A stretch of 9,343 bases of DNA from NCBI GenBank assembly GCA_030523505.1, contig JAUNIK010000079.1, positions 1 to 9,343 of the forward strand, written 5' to 3'. Position numbers and translations under genes: made by a program. The notes under the pieces were generated by a model. That model worked only from the letters and a program-made list of their open reading frames with translations, did not search any database and was not told the DNA's origin. Numbering within the stretch: the stretch's first letter is position 1; each line of letters starts with the position of its first letter. This document shows, in pieces, positions 1 through 7,658 of this stretch. Source of the DNA: Prevotellaceae bacterium (GTDB lineage: Bacteria; Bacteroidota; Bacteroidia; Bacteroidales; Bacteroidaceae).

Positions 1-82
1 GAAACATAAATATTTATCGTAAATAAATTAACTAACATGTTAAAAGAAAACAGTACGTAGCGAACAAGACCAAAATCATCGT

Positions 83-111
83 CGGATGTGCTCACCAGGT
101 GGGCGTGTCCG
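83..111 (+). promoter_or_regulatory. Stem-loop in the susC leader
   Basis: Bases 83-95 pair with 99-111 around a three-base loop, giving a continuous 13-bp stem with no mismatch if G.U pairs are allowed. Four of the pairs are G.U or U.G (87/107, 88/106, 89/105, 92/102), so the structure is much better as RNA of this strand than as a DNA palindrome or on the other strand. It ends 58 bases before the susC start and is not followed by a U-tract, so it does not look like an ordinary intrinsic terminator. It could be a leader regulatory element, an mRNA-stabilising 5' structure, or part of a small RNA. No TAnnTTTG promoter box is visible in bases 1-169, so transcription probably starts before the window. 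The structure is seen in the sequence; its function is inferred. Confidence 0.5.
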
Positions 112-169
112 CATCAGTAGTAATTAACATCAAAACGAGAAATTAAAAATCTAAAGAAAGTACTTAAGT

Positions 170-3100
170 ATGGATTTGAAATTCAAAAAGTCAGTCATGC
201 TGATGGGCGTATGCTCGGTGCTCGGCGCAGCCTTGCCATCCGACGCTTACGCAGGCGCGAAGGAATCTCCAGTAGCAGCCGTTCAGCAAGCAAAGAAAGT
301 GCATGGTACCGTCACAGACGACATGGGTCCGGTAATCGGAGCCACAGTCAAGATCAAGGGTACCAACAACGGTGTGATTACCGACTTCGACGGTAATTAC
401 TCTATCAACGCGAAGCCCGGTGACGTGCTCGTCATCACCTTCGTTGGTGCTAAGCCACAGGAAGTAACCGTAGGCAATGCAGCCAAATACGATGTAAAAC
501 TCGTAGCTAACAATCAGGAACTTGAAGAGGTTGTGGTTGTAGGTTATGGTGTTCAGAAGAAGAAGCTCATCACTGGAGCCACCGTCCAGATGAAGGGTGA
601 GGATATTGCTAAGATGAACACAACAAATGCCCTGACCGCTATGCAGTCATCATCTCCTGGTGTGCAGATTACACAGGCATCATCTCAGCCTGGCAAGGGC
701 TATAAGGTTAGTATCCGTGGTGTCGGTACTATTGGAGAATCATCTCCATTGCTGATTATCGACGGTATCAATAGCGGAACAGCTAATGATGGTCTTAACG
801 GTCTGAATCCTAACGACATCGAGAGTATCGACGTGTTGAAGGATGCCGCCTCAGCCGCCATCTATGGTGCTCGTGCCGCCAACGGTGTTATCCTTGTAAC
901 CACTAAGCAAGGTAAGGCTGGAAAATTGTCTATACAATATGACGGATATGTAGGATGGTCGAACGCTTACAAGGTTCCTGGAACAGTTACAGCGCAACAG
1001 TATATGCAGTTGATTAATGAAACCAATTTCAACACTTATGGTACTGCAACCAACTGGTCGTCTATCGTTCCCCAATCAATTCTTGACAAGGTAAATAACG
1101 GTTGGGCCGGTACTGACTGGTTTAAGGAGTATGAGAACAAGAATGCCATTCAGACAAGCCACTCATTGACACTTACTGGTGGTTCGGAGCGCAGCAAGTT
1201 CTCGATGAGCGTCAACTACAGCACCAACGAGGGTGTAATGGGTCGCGACAATGCTTCGAATTTCAAGCGTTACGGTGGACGCATCAACTCTGAGCATATT
1301 CTCCTGAAGGGCAAAGACCATGATATTATCACTTTAGGTGAGAATATCTCATATTGGTATCAGTCTAGTCATGATCTTCCTGAAGGCAATGGTTATTGGA
1401 ACATAATGCAAAATGCATATTCGGCTTCTCCATTGGTTGAGGCTTGGGATGCAGAAGGCAATATGACTGGATTCAACACTCATGGAGCAGGGTATAGCTC
1501 TATGATTTATTCACAACCATTGAACGGATTCATCAATGGACAATATAGCGCGCTCAACCGCAATAAGAACTTTGGCGTAGGTGCTACATTCTACTGGATA
1601 ATTGAACCCATCAAGAACTTGAAGTACAGGGGACAGCTCAACACTGGATATAGCAGTTCGAACAGCCGTTCGTTCAGCAAGCCTTATTCTGTCAGCAGCA
1701 CGAGTGCAAGTGGTAACTACGGTCTGAACCAAAGCCTCAGCGCCAGTTCAAGTCTGACATTCGAGAATACCCTCTCTTATATCCTGCCAAAGCTGGGTAA
1801 GCACAATATGGATATCATGGTGGGTCAGTCTATTGAGCGCAGCAACTGGAGTGCCTCAATGTCAATGGCAGCTTCTGACGGACAGGACAATGTAAACTCA
1901 CTTGTGCTCAATGGTTGGAACTATGCTGTGATGAGCAACTTCTCGAATATTACAGGTTATAGTGGATATGACACCCCAGGAATGGGAAACATCGCATCGT
2001 TCTTCGGACGTTTCAACTGGAACTATGACGAGAAGTATATGGCTACCGTGACAGTTCGTTCCGATGGTTCTAGCAACTTTGCAAAAGGTCATCGTTGGGG
2101 TACATTCCCATCTGCATCTGTTGGTTGGGTTGTTACATCTGAGAAGTTTATGCAGCAGACATCCACTTGGCTCGACTACTTCAAGATTCGTGCAAGCTGG
2201 GGACAGAACGGTAACTGTAACATAGGCAACTTCTACTATCTCTCCAATATTGCATTTTCTCCGACTGACTATGCCGACTACGGATATAAGTTCAGCAGCG
2301 ACATGCTTAATTCTATAAATGGAGATTATACAACAGGTGCTTATTCTAAGAATGTGCCGAACGAAGATGTGACTTGGGAAACATCAGAGCAGTGGAACGT
2401 AGGTTTCGATGCCCGTTTCCTTAATGGTCGTCTTGGCTTGAATTTCGATTGGTATAAGAAGACCACCAAGGACTGGCTTGTTCAGGCTCCTATGAATGAC
2501 GTGCTTGGATATGAGGAAGCTGCCATGATTAATGGTGGTGACGTGGAGAACACCGGTATTGAGGTTGCTCTCTCATGGAACGACCAGATTGGCAAGGACT
2601 TCAGCTATCGCATTGGCGTGAATGCCGCATATAACAAGAATGAGGTGACACGACTTGCAACAGCATCAGGAAGAATCGGCGATGATATATCAAGCACACT
2701 CTTCCAGAACTCTTCATACGTATCGCTCGTAGAGGTAGGTCATCCTATCGGATACTTCTCTGGAATGTCGTATAGCGGTATTTGGCAGAACCAACAGCAG
2801 ATAGATGCAGCACGCGCAGCTGGAAAGGCTGTTTTGGACAATGCACAGCCTGGCGACATGATTTGGGATGACTTTGATGGTGACGGTACAATTAACTATG
2901 ACAAAGATCGTCATGAGATAGGAGATCCCAACCCAGACTGGACAGTAGGTTTGACTCTTGGCTTAAACTACAAGGGCTTTGACTTCAGCGTAGCTGGTTC
3001 AGGTGCGTTTGGTCATCAGATTATGCAGTGCTATCGCACGGCTCTTCTTGCCAACCCATATCTGCAATACACCACAGACGACCTCGACCGCTGGCATGGT

Positions 3101-3430
3101 GAGGGTACAAGCAACACAATGCCTCGCCTCGTTGTGGGAACTGAGAACAACCAGTGGGTTTCTACACGTTACATGCAGAATGCCGACTATTTCAAGATTC
3201 AGAACGTGACACTCGGTTATGACTTCAAGAGAATCTGGAAGAACTCTCCTTTCCAGCAGCTCCGTCTCTATGTACAGGCTCAGAATCTCTACACATTCAC
3301 TGGTTACTCAGGTGTAGATCCCGAGAACGCCTCTAACGCAGGAGCCGCTTACTCATGGATGCGCGGTATTGACGTAGGTCTATATCCTTCTGCCCGCACA
3401 TACATAGTAGGTGCAAGCATTAAGTTTTAA
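170..3430 (+). CDS. SusC/RagA-family TonB-dependent outer-membrane transporter
   Basis: This 1086-residue protein should form the TonB-driven outer-membrane channel that imports a ligand, usually a glycan or peptide, captured by its SusD partner. The N-terminus is basic then hydrophobic, with a likely signal peptidase I site after AYA (about residue 27). A carboxypeptidase-regulatory-like beta-sandwich covers about 43-112 (GTVTD...G..GATV...G..TD.DG.Y). A TonB box, LEEVVVVGYG, is at 118-127. The plug follows, with the SusC signatures SIRGVGTIGESSPLLIIDG (181-199) and NPNDIESIDVLKDAASAAIYG (from 213). The rest is a beta-barrel, with an acidic DxDxDGT loop at 901-907, the typical GDPNPDW at 918-924, and an aromatic last residue in GASIKF. 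Length is normal for the family and no frameshift is seen. It is the first gene of the block, 30 bases before susD. There is no N-terminal STN domain, so anti-sigma signalling is not indicated. The substrate cannot be read from the sequence. The ATG at 170 opens directly into the signal peptide. Confidence 0.97.
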   Translation: MDLKFKKSVMLMGVCSVLGAALPSDAYAGAKESPVAAVQQAKKVHGTVTDDMGPVIGATVKIKGTNNGVITDFDGNYSINAKPGDVLVITFVGAKPQEVTVGNAAKYDVKLVANNQELEEVVVVGYGVQKKKLITGATVQMKGEDIAKMNTTNALTAMQSSSPGVQITQASSQPGKGYKVSIRGVGTIGESSPLLIIDGINSGTANDGLNGLNPNDIESIDVLKDAASAAIYGARAANGVILVTTKQGKAGKLSIQYDGYVGWSNAYKVPGTVTAQQYMQLINETNFNTYGTATNWSSIVPQSILDKVNNGWAGTDWFKEYENKNAIQTSHSLTLTGGSERSKFSMSVNYSTNEGVMGRDNASNFKRYGGRINSEHILLKGKDHDIITLGENISYWYQSSHDLPEGNGYWNIMQNAYSASPLVEAWDAEGNMTGFNTHGAGYSSMIYSQPLNGFINGQYSALNRNKNFGVGATFYWIIEPIKNLKYRGQLNTGYSSSNSRSFSKPYSVSSTSASGNYGLNQSLSASSSLTFENTLSYILPKLGKHNMDIMVGQSIERSNWSASMSMAASDGQDNVNSLVLNGWNYAVMSNFSNITGYSGYDTPGMGNIASFFGRFNWNYDEKYMATVTVRSDGSSNFAKGHRWGTFPSASVGWVVTSEKFMQQTSTWLDYFKIRASWGQNGNCNIGNFYYLSNIAFSPTDYADYGYKFSSDMLNSINGDYTTGAYSKNVPNEDVTWETSEQWNVGFDARFLNGRLGLNFDWYKKTTKDWLVQAPMNDVLGYEEAAMINGGDVENTGIEVALSWNDQIGKDFSYRIGVNAAYNKNEVTRLATASGRIGDDISSTLFQNSSYVSLVEVGHPIGYFSGMSYSGIWQNQQQIDAARAAGKAVLDNAQPGDMIWDDFDGDGTINYDKDRHEIGDPNPDWTVGLTLGLNYKGFDFSVAGSGAFGHQIMQCYRTALLANPYLQYTTDDLDRWHGEGTSNTMPRLVVGTENNQWVSTRYMQNADYFKIQNVTLGYDFKRIWKNSPFQQLRLYVQAQNLYTFTGYSGVDPENASNAGAAYSWMRGIDVGLYPSARTYIVGASIKF

Positions 3431-3460
3431 TCCCTAATCATATAAAAGAACACATTGAAT

Positions 3461-5299
3461 ATGAAAAAGATATTATTAATGGCAGTTTCGGCAGTTTTCG
3501 TATTTTCTTCATGCGACAGCTTCCTTGACTCCGAGAATTATACTCAGGCCAATACGGGTAACTTCCCTGCTGCTCCGTCTGACCTCAACTCAGAATTAGC
3601 GGCATTGTATGGTGTGATGAACCAATATGCCAATGATCCACTTCAGACACCTTGGTTTGTTCCTAACATCATGTCTGATGACCTTAATGGAGGTGGAGGA
3701 ACCGGTGACGTTGAGTCACATGCCGTAAGTCATCTTATGTCTAACAAGGATGCTCTTTATTCCACAGCCTGGCACTGCACATACGTAGGTATTGCCCGTG
3801 CCAATGCCATCATCGCATCTGTGGATGCCTTTGACTGGACAGGCAAAGAGGATACCCGAAACCAGCTTCTTGGCGAGGCTTACTTTATGCGTGGTTTGTT
3901 CTATCTTTGGGGATCACAGTTCTGGGGCGACATTCCTGCATATTGGGCAGCAGCTGCTCCTGATCCATGTCCTCAGGTTAATGCTGAAGAAGTCATCTAT
4001 CCGCATATCCTTGCAGACTTCGTATCAGCCGCTAATCTTATGAAACATGGCGCAACCACAAAGGGTGACGGACATGCGACAAAGGGAGCTGCTGAGGGTT
4101 ATCTTGCACGTGCATACATGTTCTATCAGGGTTTCTATAAGAAAGCAGGTGAGCTTGCCACGGCAAATCTTGCAGATGTTGAACTGCCCGAACAGGAAGG
4201 TGTAAGTGGTGCTCTCACTAAGGCTCAGGTGGTAAGCTATCTTGAGGATGCAATCAACAATGGAGGTTACAGCCTTGTTGAGGACTTCCGTCAGCTATGG
4301 CAATATACCAACGAACTCTCAGCTCCTGATTATGCTTTCGTAAGCGACCTCGTTGCTGATGGTAAGTATTGGGCAGGCAATGGAAACCCCGAAGAGATGT
4401 TCCAGGTGCAGTTTGGCAATATGGCCTCATGGAATGGAACTATCGGTATGGGATTCACCAATATGACTTCACTCTATTGCTCACTTCGTTGTGATGATGA
4501 CGGTGCCGGTCATGAGAACGGTGGTCCAGAGACAATGCCTTTCGGACAAGGTTGGGGCCAGGGAACTGTCAATGCTAACCTTTGGGATGACTGGTCGGAT
4601 GCCGACCCAAGAAAGAAAGCCACAATTCTCGATGCTCCCAATGAGCTCTCTGGCTTTGTCTTCACTACTTCATGCTCTGAGGATGCTGGTTATTATAACA
4701 AGAAACTGATTGCCGTGACTTGTTCAGAGTCTTCTTGGACTGACCATACTCAGGCTTATACATGGTGGGGTGTTTATAGAAAGAACAACTCCGACAAGGC
4801 TAATAACAACGGCAACTCGTTCCAGGGTGACCATTTCAACGACATCATTCTTCTGCGCCTTGCCGACGTGATGCTGATGCACTCTGAGTTGACAGGTACT
4901 CCTACTTATATGAATAAGGTGCGTGCTCGCGTTGGACTTCCAGAGACGACATACTCTTGGCAGAACATCAAGAACGAACGTCGCTTTGAGCTTGCAGGCG
5001 AGGGATTGCGCTTCAACGACTTGCGCCGTTGGTCGGGTATCGACGGTGGCGAGAGCTGTGAGGCTGCCAAGGCTCTTGACCGTCAGGCAGGAAGCCGTGT
5101 AAACTACACAGGTACATGGACTACCATCAAGCATGGCTCGTCAGGTTGGGCAAAGCGTTATGCCGAGACCAACGGATTCTTGCCAATACCTCCTGGACAG
5201 ATTCGCACCATCGACAATCCCGACGTGCTGAAGCAGAACAAGGGATGGGGCGACGATGTTAACGACTGGAATATGTCAGGTACACCAGTTTATATTTAA
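3461..5299 (+). CDS. SusD/RagB-family outer-membrane lipoprotein
   Basis: This is the ligand-binding lid that sits on the SusC channel on the cell surface. From the ATG at 3461 the protein has 612 residues and starts with a lipoprotein signal (MKKILLMAVSAVFVFSSC), with the acylated cysteine at 18. An in-frame TTG at 3455 would add only two residues and is less likely. The helical, TPR-like N-terminal part includes the family pattern GEAYFMRGLFYLWGSQFWGDIP (138-159). The C-terminal RagB/SusD part contains ILLRLADVMLMHSE (463-476), NERRFELAGEGLRFNDLRRW (505-524), the PIPPGQI motif (575-581) and QNKGW near the end, all strong SusD signatures. Aromatic residues near 433-438 could help bind ligand, but no contact residue can be assigned. 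It lies 30 bases after susC and 25 before the next lipoprotein gene, so co-transcription is very likely. Family assignment is firm; the substrate is unknown. Confidence 0.97.
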   Translation: MKKILLMAVSAVFVFSSCDSFLDSENYTQANTGNFPAAPSDLNSELAALYGVMNQYANDPLQTPWFVPNIMSDDLNGGGGTGDVESHAVSHLMSNKDALYSTAWHCTYVGIARANAIIASVDAFDWTGKEDTRNQLLGEAYFMRGLFYLWGSQFWGDIPAYWAAAAPDPCPQVNAEEVIYPHILADFVSAANLMKHGATTKGDGHATKGAAEGYLARAYMFYQGFYKKAGELATANLADVELPEQEGVSGALTKAQVVSYLEDAINNGGYSLVEDFRQLWQYTNELSAPDYAFVSDLVADGKYWAGNGNPEEMFQVQFGNMASWNGTIGMGFTNMTSLYCSLRCDDDGAGHENGGPETMPFGQGWGQGTVNANLWDDWSDADPRKKATILDAPNELSGFVFTTSCSEDAGYYNKKLIAVTCSESSWTDHTQAYTWWGVYRKNNSDKANNNGNSFQGDHFNDIILLRLADVMLMHSELTGTPTYMNKVRARVGLPETTYSWQNIKNERRFELAGEGLRFNDLRRWSGIDGGESCEAAKALDRQAGSRVNYTGTWTTIKHGSSGWAKRYAETNGFLPIPPGQIRTIDNPDVLKQNKGWGDDVNDWNMSGTPVYI

Positions 5300-5324
5300 T
5301 CAATTTATTTAGAAGAGACATAAT

Positions 5325-6824
5325 ATGAAAAAGAAGATATTTTTGTTTGCCGTAGCAGTTGGTCTGCTGACTGCTTGCGATCCTATCAAGGACGAGGCAT
5401 CAATGGATATTGACAATATCACTGCCGAGCAGCTGATGCAGGGTGCAACCTTCAGCCAATACAATCAGGTGAAGGATGCCGATGGAAACATCAGTTATGT
5501 AGAGGCAGCGGATGGAAATTACATCAAGTATAGTATTCCTAATGTATCTGCCGTACAGATTTACTATCTGAAGCCTGACGGTTCAGAATTCATACTTGCC
5601 AAGGGTTCATCTGCGGGTATGTTCGCATACGTCCCCGGACGTGGTTCTGATCCCAACCAGACTGTTTATTTCCGTTATGTAAATCAGGATGGCAAGGAAG
5701 TAGTGGCACAGAAGGAGTTCACTCTTCAGGTGGCACAAGACCTATCTGCCGAAATGAAGTTGCTGTGCAGCAATGACGGAAAGAAGATATGGAAGTGGAA
5801 TACCAATGCTCCCGACGGAAGGTATTGGGGTAACCTCGGATCTGACGGTACAAATGGACTTGGAGTTGACATTGCCCTTAAAGGTGGATCTTGGTGGGGT
5901 GTTACTCAGGATGAGGAACTACTTACCCAACTGAATCATACTGATGACGGAAAAGCTCATGGCGACGAGAGCCTTGACGCTACAATGGTAATTACTGAAG
6001 ATGGGTTGATTACTTGCTATGACAAGGATGGAAATCAAATACGTCAGGGAAAATTTGAAGTACAAGGTTATGACCCGACTTATTCAAAAACTCCGGCAAA
6101 TGTCGGTATTCTGAAGACAGATCCAGGCACAATCCTTTTCCCGTATGAGATTAACTCTAATGGTAGAATGCCTGAAACATTCTATATTGCTTATCTTACA
6201 CCAAGCCGTCTCACCCTTTATTATCCAGACAATGGAGAATTTAGCGGTTGGTCAGAAGGCACATACTGGCAATTTGCAAGCACAAGTGACGTAACTGGCT
6301 GTCTGACCGACAATAGCGAGGCCACATGGGAGTGGGACAACGACAATGGACAATGCTGGGGCAATGCCGGATATAGTGGCTTCGTATATGCTAAGGAAGG
6401 AAGCATAAATGGAGGTCAATGGTGGGGTATCACTTCAGATGGTCTTGCTGAACAAATCAGCAACTATGGATATCCTGAAAATGACGGTGAAGGTGCCACT
6501 ATGACACTTACTTCAGACGGACTTATCAAGAAGTCAAGTGGTGGAACAGGTACATTTGAGGTGGATATCGAGAACACTTCCGATTTGGGTGGATATAACG
6601 AAGGCAAGACTCTTGGTAGATTCAAGACAACAGGCTCTGGTATTATGTTTGCTCAGCGTATCAACGCTGGAGATCATCCAGACCTTCCCGCACAGATTAG
6701 TGAGTTTGATATTGCATATATCAGTGACAACAACTTCGTGCTTATTGCTCCTTCTTTCTACTTGTCATCAGGTGGACAGAGTTGGCAGGAAGGTACATTC
6801 TGGCGATTCAAGAAAGTGAAATAA
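5325..6824 (+). CDS. Auxiliary surface glycan-binding-type lipoprotein with two tandem Trp-rich domains
   Basis: This 499-residue protein begins with a lipoprotein signal, MKKKIFLFAVAVGLLTAC (cysteine 18), followed by Asp-Pro. Residues about 30-138 look like an Ig/PKD-like beta domain (IKYSIPNVSAVQIYYL... VYFRYVNQDGKEVVAQKEFTL), as in many surface lipoproteins encoded third in SusCD loci. The rest is two copies of one domain, about 147-318 and 327-496. Shared marks are W-[KE]-W (156-158; 335-337), WGN (168-170; 345-347), GG-x-WWG-[VI]-T (187-194; 363-370), ATM...T-x-DGLI, G-x-FEV, F-x-IAY, and W-x-EGT-[YF]-W near each end. Position in the operon, predicted lipidation and tryptophan content suggest a surface glycan-binding protein with a SusE/SusF-like role, but it does not resemble SusE or SusF closely and I cannot name its Pfam family. 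No catalytic motif is seen. The gap after susD is 25 bases. Confidence is high that the gene is real and moderate for glycan binding. Confidence 0.85.
   Translation: MKKKIFLFAVAVGLLTACDPIKDEASMDIDNITAEQLMQGATFSQYNQVKDADGNISYVEAADGNYIKYSIPNVSAVQIYYLKPDGSEFILAKGSSAGMFAYVPGRGSDPNQTVYFRYVNQDGKEVVAQKEFTLQVAQDLSAEMKLLCSNDGKKIWKWNTNAPDGRYWGNLGSDGTNGLGVDIALKGGSWWGVTQDEELLTQLNHTDDGKAHGDESLDATMVITEDGLITCYDKDGNQIRQGKFEVQGYDPTYSKTPANVGILKTDPGTILFPYEINSNGRMPETFYIAYLTPSRLTLYYPDNGEFSGWSEGTYWQFASTSDVTGCLTDNSEATWEWDNDNGQCWGNAGYSGFVYAKEGSINGGQWWGITSDGLAEQISNYGYPENDGEGATMTLTSDGLIKKSSGGTGTFEVDIENTSDLGGYNEGKTLGRFKTTGSGIMFAQRINAGDHPDLPAQISEFDIAYISDNNFVLIAPSFYLSSGGQSWQEGTFWRFKKVK
5763..6812 (+). repeat. Tandem duplicated ~170-residue domain within the third lipoprotein
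   Basis: Codons for residues about 147-318 (5763-6278) and 327-496 (6303-6812) encode two related domains. The first Trp of W-x-W and the Trp of W-x-EGT lie 153 residues apart in copy 1 (156 to 309) and 152 in copy 2 (335 to 487), so the copies are collinear. The main difference is a longer loop after the WWG motif and after DGLI in copy 1. The similarity is clear in protein but weak in DNA, which points to an old duplication rather than a recent one. Confidence 0.85.
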
Positions 6825-6855
6825 ATTGCAATATTGATTTGATACTTGGTTAATT

Positions 6856-6887
6856 GAGAGCTGCAATTTTCAGAGATTGCAGCTCTC
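6856..6887 (+). terminator. Stem-loop between the SusCD block and the DUF4369 gene
   Basis: Bases 6856-6867 (gagagctgcaat) and 6876-6887 are a perfect 12-bp inverted repeat with an eight-base loop. It starts 31 bases after the stop of the third lipoprotein gene and ends 18 bases before the next ATG. No T-tract follows (caactactaatc), so it may act as a weak terminator, an mRNA processing or 3'-end protecting structure, or an attenuator that lowers expression of the downstream gene. The inverted repeat is certain; the role is inferred. Confidence 0.6.
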
Positions 6888-6905
6888 CAACTACTAATCA
6901 TAGAA

Positions 6906-7496
6906 ATGAAAAACTATTTGTATATTCTATATGCTTTATTCTTCGTGTCTTTTCTTGCATCGTGCAGCCAATCAAGCAAAGAGTGCAGGATTCACGGAGT
7001 AATGCAAGACAAAAGTCGTGACGGCAAAACAATTTATCTCGTTCCGATGGAAAATGCCACAAAAGACAATGTGGACTCAACCATTATTAAAGATGGCAAA
7101 TTTGAATTCGTCACACAAAAAAACATAATGGCAATTGTACGAGTTGAACTTAAATGCCGCTATGGATTGCAGGATTTGCTCGTTGTTACTGAACCTGGGG
7201 ATTTGAATGTGAAAATCGGTGCCGAAAGCAGTGCTGAAGGAACACATCAGAATGACATCCTACAAGAATGGAAACAACGGACAGAAGAGCATACCAAGGA
7301 ATATATCCAAGCAAGGAATTCAATAAAGTCGATATTGCTTACGGGCGACAGCACGCTTGCAGAGAAGGTTAAGTCACAAGCAGACAGTGCAAATGTTGCT
7401 TACAAGAACTATTCTCGTGAGTTGGCCGACAAAATAGGAAGTGGCCCGCTTTATGACTTTCTTGATAAAAGATTCCCCAAAGATAATAAGAAGTAA
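6906..7496 (+). CDS. DUF4369-type small lipoprotein
   Basis: This 196-residue protein has a lipoprotein signal, MKNYLYILYALFFVSFLASC, with cysteine 20. Residues about 27-115 match the DUF4369 pattern: an opening G in a beta strand (CRIHGVM), IYLVP, the VDSTIIKDGKFEF stretch (56-68), VVTEPGDLNVKI (93-104) and GTHQND (112-117). In Bacteroidetes this domain usually precedes a thioredoxin/AhpC-TSA domain in periplasmic proteins. Here it is followed only by a charged helical segment (about 118-180) and GPLYDFLDKRF (180-190), with no CxxC, so a redox role is not supported. The function is unknown. It lies 81 bases after the SusCD-type block, separated by a stem-loop, and has no clear promoter of its own; the closest box is TTGATTTG at about 6833, one mismatch from consensus and without a good -33. 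Read-through from the operon is plausible. A strong terminator follows it. Its codon use is more A/T-rich than that of the genes before it. Confidence 0.85.
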   Translation: MKNYLYILYALFFVSFLASCSQSSKECRIHGVMQDKSRDGKTIYLVPMENATKDNVDSTIIKDGKFEFVTQKNIMAIVRVELKCRYGLQDLLVVTEPGDLNVKIGAESSAEGTHQNDILQEWKQRTEEHTKEYIQARNSIKSILLTGDSTLAEKVKSQADSANVAYKNYSRELADKIGSGPLYDFLDKRFPKDNKK

Positions 7497-7525
7497 TTTT
7501 GGTTTTAGTAGTTAAATTACTGTTT

Positions 7526-7566
7526 TCCCTGCTTGCCTCGCAATGAGGCGGGCGGGGATTTTCTTT
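7526..7566 (+). terminator. Intrinsic terminator after the DUF4369 gene
   Basis: Bases 7526-7539 and 7545-7558 form a 14-bp stem, mostly G-C with three G.U pairs, closed by a five-base loop (gcaat) and followed directly by ttttcttt. It begins 30 bases after the DUF4369 stop codon. It is directional: the reverse strand has no T-run after the stem. It probably ends the whole plus-strand operon and insulates it from the promoter repeat that begins 16 bases later. Confidence 0.85.
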
Positions 7567-7581
7567 CAGCCCTTTGCCATT

Positions 7582-7633
7582 ATTTCCCTAAAACATTTGG
7601 CGGTTTGGAAAAGAAATCGTAACTTTGCAGCGT
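7582..7633 (+). repeat. Promoter-bearing direct repeat, copy 1
   Basis: This segment matches 8239-8289. The last 44 bases (7590-7633) are identical to 8246-8289, and the first seven (atttccc) also match once a single extra T at 7589 is allowed for. The match stops abruptly on both sides. The two copies lie 656-657 bases apart in the same orientation and enclose the RhuM-like gene remnant. There are no terminal inverted repeats or transposase. The segment contains a complete promoter, annotated separately. Confidence 0.9.
7596..7627 (+). promoter_or_regulatory. Bacteroidetes consensus promoter for the RhuM-like gene
   Basis: TTTG at 7596-7599, a 20-base spacer and TAACTTTG at 7620-7627 match the Bacteroidetes housekeeping promoter pattern (TTTG, 19-21 bases, TAnnTTTG) exactly. 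Transcription would begin around 7634, giving a leader of about 25 bases before the ATG at 7659. The promoter lies wholly inside repeat copy 1. Confidence 0.8.
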
Positions 7634-7658
7634 AAATGTGTCAATTAGCCGATGAGAA

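Noticed and set aside
1..169. Promoter for the susC operon within the window
   Set aside because: No TAnnTTTG box with a suitable upstream TTTG was found; the start of transcription is probably before base 1.
3455..3460. TTG start for SusD giving two extra residues
   Set aside because: The ATG at 3461 gives a standard lipoprotein signal beginning MKK; the extra Met-Asn adds nothing.
4724..5134. 136-codon open frame on the minus strand within susD
   Set aside because: It is antisense to conserved SusD C-terminal coding sequence, has no recognisable motif and is best explained as a shadow of codon bias.
6538..6819. 93-codon plus-strand frame inside the third lipoprotein gene
   Set aside because: It overlaps the second Trp-rich domain in another frame, with low-complexity Ser/Leu/His-rich sequence and no sign of selection.
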